From Pempheris klunzingeri (taxonomy: Eukaryota; Chordata; Actinopteri; Acropomatiformes; Pempheridae), in the NCBI RefSeq assembly GCF_042242105.1, contig NC_092019.1, forward strand, positions 14,634,328 to 14,698,327: a stretch of 64,000 nt of DNA. Direction: 5' to 3'. A program made the translations under genes and the position numbers. Positions within the stretch are counted from its first letter, which is position 1. Every line of letters begins with the position of its first letter. This document shows positions 1 to 10,163 of this stretch, one piece after another. The notes under the pieces were generated by a model. That model saw only the letters and a program-made list of their open reading frames with translations. It ran no database searches and was not told where the DNA came from.

Positions 1-2273
1 GGCACTATAGACTTTGACCAGGTTTATTATGTATGTTTATAATATGAAGCTTTATCTTACATAGTTCATAGCATTTCTACACCCCCAACGGGTGCAAAAC
101 ATCTTAAGACTCATAAAAACAATCCCAACAGTCTCATCTGCAGAATGGAGTGCAGGCCAAAGCATAAAAACAGGTTTGCAGTCTTTACGTTCTTATGACT
201 GGCATATTTTTTGCACTTATTACTAGAGCTAAAAGATAATAAGCAATGCAATCAAGAAAGTGCTCCTAAAGATCACACAAGCTTCATAGCTCTTAAAGAA
301 ATATCAAACATCCTTCATTATTTTATCACTTCTTACAGTAAAGTAAAAGATGTATCCTTGTTTTTCTGGACTTTGAGTCACCTACATCAACACTCTCAGT
401 TGGCATGGCAATAGGTGTTCATGTTTACTGCTGTGAAACTTTTTCTTGGCAAGACTAGAGAGGGAACTTAGAGTGGGATTCAGGCTTGTTTACATCACGC
501 TCCATTGGTGAGCAATATTTAGAAATCTGCCAAAAACGGTGTATGGTGTGACCACTTTAAAGATTAAAGGGAAAAAAAGCATGTTCCCTTTTATACATGC
601 TTTTCATGGTGAATGTTGTATACATGAGGTCCTCAGATGTGTGTCTGGCATGGGAATTTGGAAGCTCTGTCTTTTGAGCCGCACAGGTTCTAATCAGGGA
701 GGATGTTTCTGTAGAATCCGAACAAAGCGGGTGGTGCACACACTTCAGAGACAGCCACAGGATAAAAAGAGGTACAGACTGGGGGAGGGGGTCGTTTTCA
801 TGTAGTTTCTGACTCCAGGCATGACTGAGCTGGGGAGGGCTGCCATGCTGGAGATGCAGATCTCCACTTTCCCTTTAATCAGTGTCAAAGCTCTTTGCTT
901 GCACACGAAAAATTAAACATCTTAATGAGCACTGGCTAATCACTGCATGGCTGACTGAGTCCTTATTTATTGTGGGTATGGAGGTCTACTACACCACATT
1001 GAGTCTCTGCTGTGCTGTCTGCCTGCTTGGAGCCAGAACACCACGGCATAAACTATGGAGGAGGTAGAAATCTGGCATGGCCTAATTAATTACTGGCACC
1101 GTCTTATGGTAGCTTTATTTTCCAGGCTTTGTTTGTATTTCCTCATCACGTGGCATTTATGCATGGAACAGATTCAGCCAACTATTGTGTCAGATCCATA
1201 TGGATCGTGTACTGCAGATGGATGAAGTATGTAAATAAACAGGCAGAAGGTCAGCTACCGCAGCATCCTGAACTAAAATAAAGTTCCACTTGCCCTCTAC
1301 CATTTGTCCTTTAACCTTATTGCAGCCTCCTCAGAATCTGAGTTGCTGTTTATTTACACAGCTTAATCTTTTGTATACTTTAAGCTCAGTTTGAGGAGAC
1401 CTGCAGAGGACAAGCAGTTATCTTCCTCAGACAGGACGTCCAGCTTCCCTTCTGACAATAGACAGCATGGAACAGGCGCAGGGGGAATGGAGCTCTCAAA
1501 TGTTCAACACTGATGGATTGCCCAAACAAAAACGGGTCACTGGATGAGTCAAATTAATAATAAACCCAAACGCCCCTGTTTACTGTAGCTTGTTGCTATG
1601 ACAGCAGGTTGCCCAGGGAGACTGCAGAGTTTATAGGCTGTTGTTTAGGCGATTTATCACCACAGCAATGGCTGTTTGTGTTTGTGTTACTATGCACTTT
1701 TAACATTGAAGTGAAACGGGCACATGGCCAGTTAAACAACTGGTGCACTCTTAGACAGAGAATGATTGATGATGATGATGATGATGATGATCTGTGGCGT
1801 GGTATTGTCAGTGGTTACTACAGTTTAAACTTATATATTAAAGTCCAGGATTCAGCAGGTCTAAATGGCCCAAACTGGGAGGAAAAACATCAGCTGATAT
1901 ACTATACAGCTGAGCACAATATGATACATGATATGAAGAGTCAGTCATATATACAGGCTACAGGTGTGTGGAGTTGCTCAGACCACGCTTAAGACACACT
2001 GGGAGACAAGATCCAAACAGTCAAAGTTTTCTCAATGTTTATCTCAGAGGGATACCATCTCCATCCTGTGTCTTACATCTGCTATGTTGAAGTGATCACA
2101 CATGGATCTGTGTACACTACTGTCTGCTCTCGTTTTAAGCTTTCAAACTCGGCAAAGAGGCCGTAGAAAAGCTGATAAAGCAGCCTCAGTTGAGCAAATA
2201 CATTTTGGGGGGATTTATGTGCCGTACTGTGGCAAGTGTCATCCCACACTTTCTTTTTCCACCTGCATTTTAG
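1..2273 (+). other. tppp: Intron of tppp upstream of the penultimate coding exon
   Basis: No coding exon is recognisable here. The acceptor at 2272-2273 opens a tppp exon whose first base completes a split codon, so at least one upstream coding exon (the N-terminal part of the p25-alpha domain) must lie before the window. The short ORFs here show no family resemblance and lack splice support. The only notable internal feature is a GAT microsatellite near 1768. Confidence 0.7.
1768..1791. repeat. (GAT)n microsatellite
   Basis: About eight perfect GAT units in the tppp intron. They create an artificial poly-Asp run in one forward frame, which should not be read as coding. Confidence 0.9.
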
Positions 2274-2721
2274 GAAGAAATCCTGTCGCAATATCACATT
2301 TGACGAGTTCAAGGCTGCACTAGGAGAGCTGGCCAGGAAGAAGTACAAAGACAAGACTGGAGAGGAGGCTGAGGCCGAGGTCTTCAAGCTGATTGAGGGG
2401 AAGTCACCTGTCATCTCAGGAGTCACGGTAAGATTCAAAGTGTGAATGCTGATCACTTTCATGCCAGCAATGGCAGAGTAAACTCAAATGTTTTAAAAAC
2501 CCTCCTCACAGAGAGCCGTGGCTTCCCCGACAGTGAGCCGTCTCACGGACACCAGCAAGTTTACAGGGTCACACAAGGAGCGTTTTGACCCCACCGGCCG
2601 CGGGAAGGGTAAGGCGGGACGAGAGGACATAGTTGACGATTCAGGATACGTGTCGGGATACAAACATCGAGGGTCGTACGAAAAGAAAGTGAATAAACCC
2701 ACCGTGGGCAAACCCATGTGA
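2274..2721 (+). CDS. tppp: Tubulin polymerization-promoting protein (p25-alpha), last two coding exons
   Basis: TPPP is a partly disordered brain protein that binds and bundles microtubules. Two coding exons are visible, 2274-2427 and 2512-2721, spliced phase 0 (donor GTAAGA, acceptor CACAG). The first encodes the end of the p25-alpha core ([36 protein letters not shown]). The second encodes the C-terminal tail with the family signatures [27 protein letters not shown] and [10 protein letters not shown], ending at TGA 2719-2721. The wording of the tail ([11 protein letters not shown]...) resembles TPPP more than TPPP2 or TPPP3. About 120 codons are present; the first half of the protein lies before the window. 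The neighbour cep72 supports orthology, because TPPP and CEP72 are also adjacent in human. The gene is convergent with cep72. Confidence 0.93.
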
Positions 2722-4640
2722 GGGCAAGGATGAGGAAATAAACATTTGATCAACTACTAGGATAATTTTCTATTAAGAGTACTCAAAGAAAGCACAAAAG
2801 AATAGGATTTCATATATTTTCCCACCCATCTATTTTGTGTATGTGTGTGTGAGTGAGAGAGATGCTTTTGAGTTCCTCTCTTTGTGAAGTGTGAGAACTG
2901 GAAAACTGTTTACATCTATTTTTACAAAGTCATCACCAGCTGGTACATTCCTGTCTGATTGCAAGTTACTGCCAAACACTGAAGAGAACAAATGAGAGAA
3001 ACCGCTATGCTATGAATATTGACGCTTTGTTGTAATGATAGGGCCTTGTAATATTTATTGAGCACAATTGAAACAACATGCCAAGAAAAACATAAGCGGG
3101 ACAAGTTTGATGAATTAACAATATTGCACTTTTTAATGAAAATGTTTCTATTCCCATATTTAGCCGAACAAATGCATTTTTTATTTGTTTTGCAGTTTCG
3201 ATGACAATTTAACATTTTGACATAGATATTAGCAATGTGTACTTCTTTTGACAACTTAAATTTATTCCATATTCAGTGTTGTTTGCCTGCCATCCCCACT
3301 TGTCAAGTCTTTATGAACTCTGCTGTTCAGTATTTTATTTTATAAGCTCACACTGTCATTTCAATAATTTGCCTTCAGATCAAACCAAGAAAAATATGTT
3401 AATGGTTCTGTCAACTTTTGTCATATTTTTTGCTAAAAAATACAGTGTAGTTCACTGTTAAACTGAACATTTTTGACCACTGCCATATCTTTACTTTTGT
3501 GAATATGTAAAACATTAAAAAAAAAAAAAAAAAAAACTCCTACCATGCAAACCTTCTAAATGGGCCACAAACAGAAAATAATAAAATAGCAGTTCCCCAT
3601 TTTCTTTTATGCCTTTTTCATTCAGGCCCTATTGTACCTACCTACCTACACACAAACCATTTTGCTAACATGCTTCTTGAATTTGGTGAATTCTACTGAA
3701 GAAGGAAGCTCTAACCACAGTAGACGAGCTCAGTTGTACAAGATTGTATTTTTAACATTTTACTTAATATTTCCTCATCAGATTTCTATACAGTAGTTCT
3801 AATATATTTGTGGTAAGATTATGTATATTCTAAAAAGTTATAGCCAGATGGCTTAATTTATCACACTGGCTTTATATGTTGTTTTTTTCTGTATTGCTGT
3901 ACTTTGTGCATGTTGTGTATATTGCATTTGATTCAGAAGCATATAGATGACAGTAGGAGTTCATCATATCTTATCTGAACTGCTGCGAGGACAGACTACT
4001 GGACAGACTTAAATATTTTCTCGCTAAAAAATATTAAGTAATGAAATTGTGGGATCTTGGTAAAATCGTGTATTGCTTGAAATCAATATGTATCAACCTG
4101 TACATGTACAAAGTCAGCTGCACTCCAGTGCTATTATATTTGTCTGTTGGTAAAGATTCAGAGTACCTTTAATTAGTGGTACTGTCATCCAAGGCACAAA
4201 TTCAAATGAAGCAGGGTTTCACCATGTATTCTTACATACTCTATGAGATAAAGGGAAAATTGCAAATGAGTAATATACTTTTGTAGAATATTTTTCCAGC
4301 ATAGTGACAAAAACGCAGTCACTCACTACCTGTAGCCTCAGCTGATGAAGAATCATGCATCAAGTGCAAAACTAGCAGCTATCAGTGTTAGTTTTTGTCT
4401 GCAGCAGCAGCTCGAGTATGATCTGTTTTCTGTGCTTAATGCCAAATACTGTGCACCTTTAATGTGGAGGAACAATATTGTCTTTTTTTTTTTTTTGTTA
4501 AATAACTCTTGACGTACTATTGTGCTCCAGTGCATGCCGAGTGTTTTTGTTCCTGTTCTTTAGGACTCTTAATGTGTGTTCATGATTTGTAGTGCATTAT
4601 TGAAAATAAATAAAATAAAAAAAACACACCCTGAACCTCT
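2722..4640 (+). other. tppp: Probable long 3' UTR of tppp
   Basis: AT-rich non-coding sequence follows the tppp stop codon without any recognisable exon. An AATAAA lies only about 16 bp after the stop (2737-2742), which looks too close to be the main signal. A cluster of overlapping AATAAA hexamers at 4605-4619 is a better end. A 20-bp A-run lies near 3518. The extent is inferred from hexamer positions only. Confidence 0.55.
4605..4619 (+). terminator. Candidate poly(A) signal cluster of tppp
   Basis: Three overlapping AATAAA hexamers (4605-4610, 4609-4614, 4614-4619) lie at the end of the AT-rich stretch after tppp. A further AATAAA lies at 4872-4877. Confidence 0.5.
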
Positions 4641-5354
4641 TCTGAGTAGGTAACAGGGTGTCAGTCGAAACACGTTTTATGTTCTTGTGGCTTTTTAAGG
4701 AACACCAGTAGCAACAACCAGTGACCTGTAACATTCACATAATAACAAAAGCTACACTCGGTTTATGTAGCCAGCACCCACCTCCTAACCTGGTTTGCCA
4801 GGTCTTGCATTAGCGAGAGGAAAGTGCGTGTGAGTGTGTGTGTAGCCCTCCAGCCCTGAGGCAGAGGTATAAATAAAGTCACAGTGCAGCTGGAATCTGG
4901 ATGCATTCATTCCATTGCAGCGTACAAAGCAGATGGAGACATAAAGTGACCTAAAAAAAAAAAGAAAATAGGGGAAAACAGCTAAGAGAGACAATCTTGT
5001 TACTGATCCGGGAGATACATTATGACCTTTTCATTAGCGTTTTCCCTTTATAATCATTAAACATACCAGCCCTGTCACACACTTATACACAGACTTTGTT
5101 GAATGAATTGCCTTTCTCCCTTACTGTTTACATCAAGCAAACAGGGCCTACACATATTTTTAAATAATAAACATTATGCTATACTATAAACACAGAAGGG
5201 CTAGGAACTAAATATGTACAAAAAACAAAAGCACACTGAAGTAAAAACTAATTGAAAACAGTCTGCTGCTGCTGAGCCTTGTGCAGCAAATGCAATGCTA
5301 ATATGTTGCCCGGCGTAGTCTTGCTTGTGTGCATCTTTTCAATCAAATTTTCCC
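4641..5354. other. tppp-cep72 convergent intergenic region and cep72 3' UTR
   Basis: No coding signal is seen. It contains the cep72 3' UTR on the minus strand (length not determined; I saw no AATAAA on that strand close to the stop) and short A-rich runs. Confidence 0.5.
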
Positions 5355-8300
5355 TTAAAGTTCCCCACTTCCCTTCAGCTCAGCAAGCAAACACTCGTTG
5401 GTAGCAACCAGGGACCTGTAGCAGATACACAGACACAAATCACAAACAACCAATAAAGCCGGGCTGATTTATGTGAGAACATCATTGTTTCATCGTTGTT
5501 ACAGCAACACTTAGTGTCAACACTGAGCTGGTTGCATCCTCTTACCTGTGGCTTTCTTGCAGCATATTTGACAATTCCCTGACTTTCTCAGCCTCCCGTA
5601 CCTTCTCCCTCAACCCCTCGATCTCTCTTTTCAGCTCCTCAACTTCCGTCTGAGCCTCTAAAGACATGCAAGCACAAAGTGTGTGAGTTTGTAAAACAGC
5701 AAAATGTTCACCACGATGCATCACGCACTGACATTTACAACCACCTTTAATCTGAGTAATGGGTGACGTTTTCATCATAGACTTGAGATACTGTCGTTCT
5801 AACTTGATGAGCTGTTTCTGTAGAGCAACGTTTTCCTCCAAGACAATCCTCAGCTGCTCATTTAGTTTGCCCTGTGTTAGAGGAAGGACAATAAATGCAG
5901 TGCACCACTCAAAACTATGAAGTTCTCCTAAAGCTCAACGTTGTTTTCTAAAGTTGAATCCACTCACAAGTGCACTGCGAGTATCCTCCAGCTGAGCAGA
6001 GAGGTTACGGACTTCAGCTTTGTGCTCTTCCTCTCGTACGGCTGCTTGAAAGCTCAGTGCATCAGTTTCCCGTCTTAAGGTCCTGACCTCAGCCTCCCGG
6101 CTGGAAATATCATTTTCCATCATAGAGAGAATCTGGACTGCCTGAGCTGGAGCCCAAAATAGAAATGATGAGAAGACATTCATTATCTCAGGCTCCTGTA
6201 ATCAGATACCACATTCCCCAAACCAAAATCCAACTCACACAGGAAGTTGTTGTTATGATGCAGCGACCTCTCTCCAGTCCAGTGTTTGTCCACGAGGTTG
6301 AGGAGCATCTCCAGGGGTTTCCTATAACTACCCTGGGTGGAGAATTCAGAGATTAGTTGATATAAACAAGGAAACAAGCTTTATTATGATTTTTACACGT
6401 CGTAAAGAGCAAATAAATAATGACTCAGTATCTGAAACAGTACGAAGACTGAATTAACTTCCCACCCTTTTTTTCTTTTCCACTTGCTGAGGCAGGCTGG
6501 AGCCTCCTTCTGTCTTGTTGAAGCTAGAGTAGGTCAGTCTAGGAGGATGTAAGATGGGGTTGGAGGGGTCAGACAGATTCAAACCAGGACGACGTGGACT
6601 GGGAGGCCGGATATTAATAAACGAAGAGCTATGGTGCTGACTTTGATCTGGAAAAAAAGTTGAAAACACACGTTGAACAACTTGCCAAGAAAGGTATTTG
6701 TGGATGCATATAACCTCTGACAAACGATTTTATTAAGTGCAGACATCCAGTCTTACCAGGATTAGGGGTATAATGTCCCTTGGCTGCATGTCTGGTTTGT
6801 TTGGGGAGGTCCTTTTGCTTTTGTTTTCCAGGCACAGGTCTACGTTTCTCTACATAGGGGCCAAAGGACACCTTTGGTCTTTCAGTCACTTTTAATGAGG
6901 TAGAGCTTCTTTTATGAGGTGGTTCTTTCATGTTTGGCACTTTGGACTCAGTGTTATCTGGTCAATTACAAATGACAGAATAAAACACTGATATTAATGG
7001 ACCTTCAATGGACGCACTGTGCTCATGATTAAAAATGTAAGGACTGCGTTCTGGCTCCACCTAGTGGTTAAGTTACACATTGTCATCAAAGGACACCAAT
7101 AGTAACTTAGCACCCTTTAGTTAATTATTTCAATAAGAATTTATTTTATTCTGTGCTCACCCAGTGCTAATTTGCTTTTCAAATCACATTAAGATGAGAC
7201 TAAAGAAGAAAAAAATTACTATTGAACCACAAAGGTTTGTTCCCATCATACAAACTATTACCATCGCGATCATTCTAATAAGCCATTAACATGCACTTGA
7301 ATAACTCTATATCTCTAATTGACACACAATTGAGCTGTGAAAACTTACCATACTTTGTGGATGGGTACCTGAGGATGGATTTAGCAGTATCCTAAAAGAA
7401 ACAAAACAGCTCATGTAGCATATACGATAATGTAAATGTACCACTGGTCATATTATTTGACCTACATTGAATTAAAAAGCACCTGCTGCGGAGTAGAGCT
7501 CCTCTGTTCTGTAAAATCTTGTGATTCTTCCTCTTGTGGTTCTAAGACAAAGGGCAGTTTTTAATTAATAGAAGTCTGAAAACAAAACACAAGTTGTAGT
7601 GATTTGGTTTTGACTCAAGAATTAGTGTTTGGTCTTTTTGGACATTTTACCTAAGTCTGAGGCGGACTGAGTCTCACTTTGGCCCCCATGATTTCTCGCA
7701 ACAAAATTCAACACAATATCATCAACGTCAGTCAGGAGAGAGAGCCTGTTGGTTAAGCGGTCGGCTAAAGCCAGTCTCTGATCGCTGCTTCTGGGAACCA
7801 CAGACAAGACAGTAAAGATACAACTCAAAACATCCTGTTTGTCTTTTTTTTTTAGAAAACCAAAAAAACCCATAAATATCAATTTTTCAAGATTGGTGGA
7901 CCTTCCATTAAAGATAAGCATCTGACAATCAATCAGTGTACCTTTGGTCCGCAGCCTGATTCAAAGATGAGCTCTTCTGCTGAGGCAGGTCAGAGGAGAA
8001 CTCAATTATGGCAGCTTTGCGCTCGGTGTCTCTGACTGAACAGCTGTCTAGAAAGCAATGGAGGACAGTCAGTTATGCTGAAAACTAACCTGAGATTAGC
8101 GCAATCTGGGCGACATGGCTATATCTTACCTAGTTTGCGTAGGTTGGGCATGGCATGCACCACATAAGGGCGGTAGTGTGGGTGATTTTTGGTCAGAGGG
8201 TTGAGCCTGAGGTCCAGCTCTCTCAAGGCCGGCAGCTCAAAGAGCACTTTCACCTCTTCTAGGGAAGGCATGCAGTTATAGTACAGGATCAGCCTCTCCA

Positions 8301-9134
8301 ACACTTTCAAATGCTGCACCCCCTGGGGAGGAAACAAGTTTAACACAAAATTAGACTGGTACTATCAGACAGGATCATAACGATGTCACTGACCTTTTCC
8401 ACCTACAACTTAACATATCAGAGGTACCTGATGTGTCTGAAGGCTGAATACTGGGGGAATGTGGGGGCTGTATCATGATGCTGATTACAGATTTTGATCA
8501 GTGAATACATCACATGGCTTGTGGCCAATGTGGAATAAGATGTTTTTTACAACCTTGCAGGTACTTAAAGGCGAGATATAAGTGGATAACTGCACGTTAA
8601 GTTGTTAAACCTTTTCAGTTGTAATATAATCCCATAATTAAGGAATATTTAACACATACAAACACGTTTAGAGCTTTTTAAAACCCAAAGCTAACCACCT
8701 CAACGGAGACGAGCGCATTGCAGGAGAGGTCCAGAGACTTCAGACGGACAAAGTTATTCAGAGAGTTTCCCAGATGTCTGATCTTCTCCTCATAGGTCCC
8801 CGGGAGGCTCAGTGAGCGGACATCACCTGTTTAAAAAGTATAACACACGTATAAACGAGACTAGACTGCATTCTTCTGGTGCTCGGTTTGGTTTGTTAGC
8901 TGTTGTTAGCTTAGCCACCGATGCTAAAGCTTGGGAAATGAGCGTTAACTGGCTACAACTGTTTTATATAACAGAAGCTAAACGCCACAGCTTCACTTTC
9001 AGTGTTATTTCAGTGGTATTTATTCCTGTTTAATATTTGTACCAGCTGGTGGTAATATTACCGAGACAGGGGTGTTTTATTTGAAGTCTGTCCCGTATCC
9101 ACTGCTCTGTTACTGTTGTCAAACACGCCGCCAT
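5355..9134 (-). CDS. cep72: Centrosomal protein of 72 kDa (leucine-rich repeat, coiled coil)
   Basis: CEP72 is a centrosome and centriolar-satellite protein that helps anchor gamma-tubulin complexes and other satellite proteins. Fourteen minus-strand coding exons chain in frame: 9062-9134, 8699-8826, 8130-8322, 7942-8047, 7651-7790, 7483-7541, 7349-7391, 6757-6957, 6466-6647, 6239-6332, 5968-6146, 5745-5871, 5546-5657 and 5355-5415. They total 1,698 nt, or 565 aa (human about 647). The start is the ATG at 9132-9134 (MAACLTTV). Leucine-rich repeats lie at about residues 28-130 (SLPGTYEEKIRHLGNSL, SLDLSCNALVSVE, LRELDLRLNPL). A conserved short helix region (LLNLVDKHW, RSLHHNNNFL) is near 380-405. 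A C-terminal coiled coil spans about 407-550, ending in the family motif LSNMLQESH plus SLVATNECLLAEL. The donor of the ninth exon is ambiguous (6466 or 6484, both phase 0). The gene is divergent from tmem276. Confidence 0.93.
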
Positions 9135-10135
9135 ACTTTTCGAACTGAGGCTGCCTTCAGGTTCCGTCGGAAAAACCATTAGAATCTTCCTTGTTGCCCA
9201 TATTAACCATTGACATATTTACTTTTCAGTCAGTTTTCAGTCTCCTTACAACATGCTAGTAAGTAACGGCACAGTGCCCTGGCAACTGACCTAGCTAAGG
9301 TTGCGTTAAAGCTTATAAATTAAGGTTAATTTATGTTAGCCTGGCCTGATAGGAAGGCTACTACCCCAAAGAGTAGTTATCTGTTAGTAACCTATAAAGA
9401 ACGAATAATAGGATAGCTTGTAGCCTGGATAACATTTGCACTTGGTGCTATGATCCTTAGATATGTAAGTAAATATTCTGCGTAGCAAGACATATTTATC
9501 TGGCACTAAGCGTTGGTGTCCAACAGAAGCACTCTGACTGGCTGAGACAAAGCAGCACCCTGATTGGCTGAAAGAGATAAGCACTCTGATTCACCATAAG
9601 TAAGGGGCTCTCTGATTGGTCGAAAGAAAGAAGCACTCTGATTGGCCAAAAGTAAGGGACTCTGATTGACAATTTTAGTTACTTTGAATTTACTTAATTT
9701 TGAACTTTGATTTTAGTAATATACATAAATGTACTTCAGAAGTTCTGTGGAGCAGTTGCTACAGAATTATAAAACAGGTGAAATAAAGGTCAAAGTGTTT
9801 CATAAAGAATACATTCCAAACCATTCCTTTCTTTTATACAGTTTATGCTTCGGCCAGTGATAATACATCTTGTGCTTTATCTTACTTGCGCAGTGTCCGA
9901 GTTTCTGAGCGGTATAGAAGGCATCTTTTTGAGCCTGCGCACTCTGCATATCCGTCACGTGTCAATAACAAACATGCCCCTGCTGTAAGTTTGTTGCTCT
10001 GTGCTCTGCGTCCATCGGCATCTACTTCATGAAATACCAGCCGACACTCAGACACATGCCGCAGCTGCAGCAGTTCATGTCGGACTCGATCATCAGAGCC
10101 ACCGTGGATGCTTCCAGGAGGGTCACTCAGTATCA
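9135..10135. promoter_or_regulatory. Divergent cep72 / tmem276 promoter and 5' UTR region
   Basis: The start codons of cep72 (-) and tmem276 (+) are 1,001 bp apart and face away from each other, so both promoters must lie in or near this interval. No TATA box is evident. The middle holds a tandem array of CCAAT-type units (9529-9672). The tmem276-proximal end carries an upstream ORF that overlaps the coding start. Confidence 0.6.
9529..9672. repeat. Six-unit tandem repeat with inverted CCAAT boxes
   Basis: Six degenerate copies of a unit beginning GCACTCTGATTGG start near 9529, 9554, 9581, 9607, 9633 and 9658, a spacing of 25-27 bp. Three copies keep the ATTGG pentamer (9563-9567, 9615-9619, 9641-9645), the reverse of CCAAT bound by NF-Y. 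The others carry ACTGG, ATTCA and ATTGA. The array lies between two divergent genes. Confidence 0.75.
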
Positions 10136-10163
10136 ATGGCGCCCTGTGTCACAGAGTGGGTAA
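10029..10163 (+). other. Upstream ORF overlapping the tmem276 start codon
   Basis: An ATG at 10029-10031 opens a 44-codon frame (MKYQPTLRH...) ending at TAA 10161-10163. It therefore overlaps the first 28 bp of the tmem276 CDS in another frame. The open frame extends further upstream without an ATG (KFVALCSASIGIYF). A second minimal uORF begins with the ATG at 9974. No function is recognised; it may simply regulate translation. Confidence 0.45.

Noticed and set aside
9529-9672. CRISPR-like direct repeats
   Set aside because: The units are degenerate, contiguous and without unique spacers, and the genome is vertebrate. This is a promoter minisatellite.
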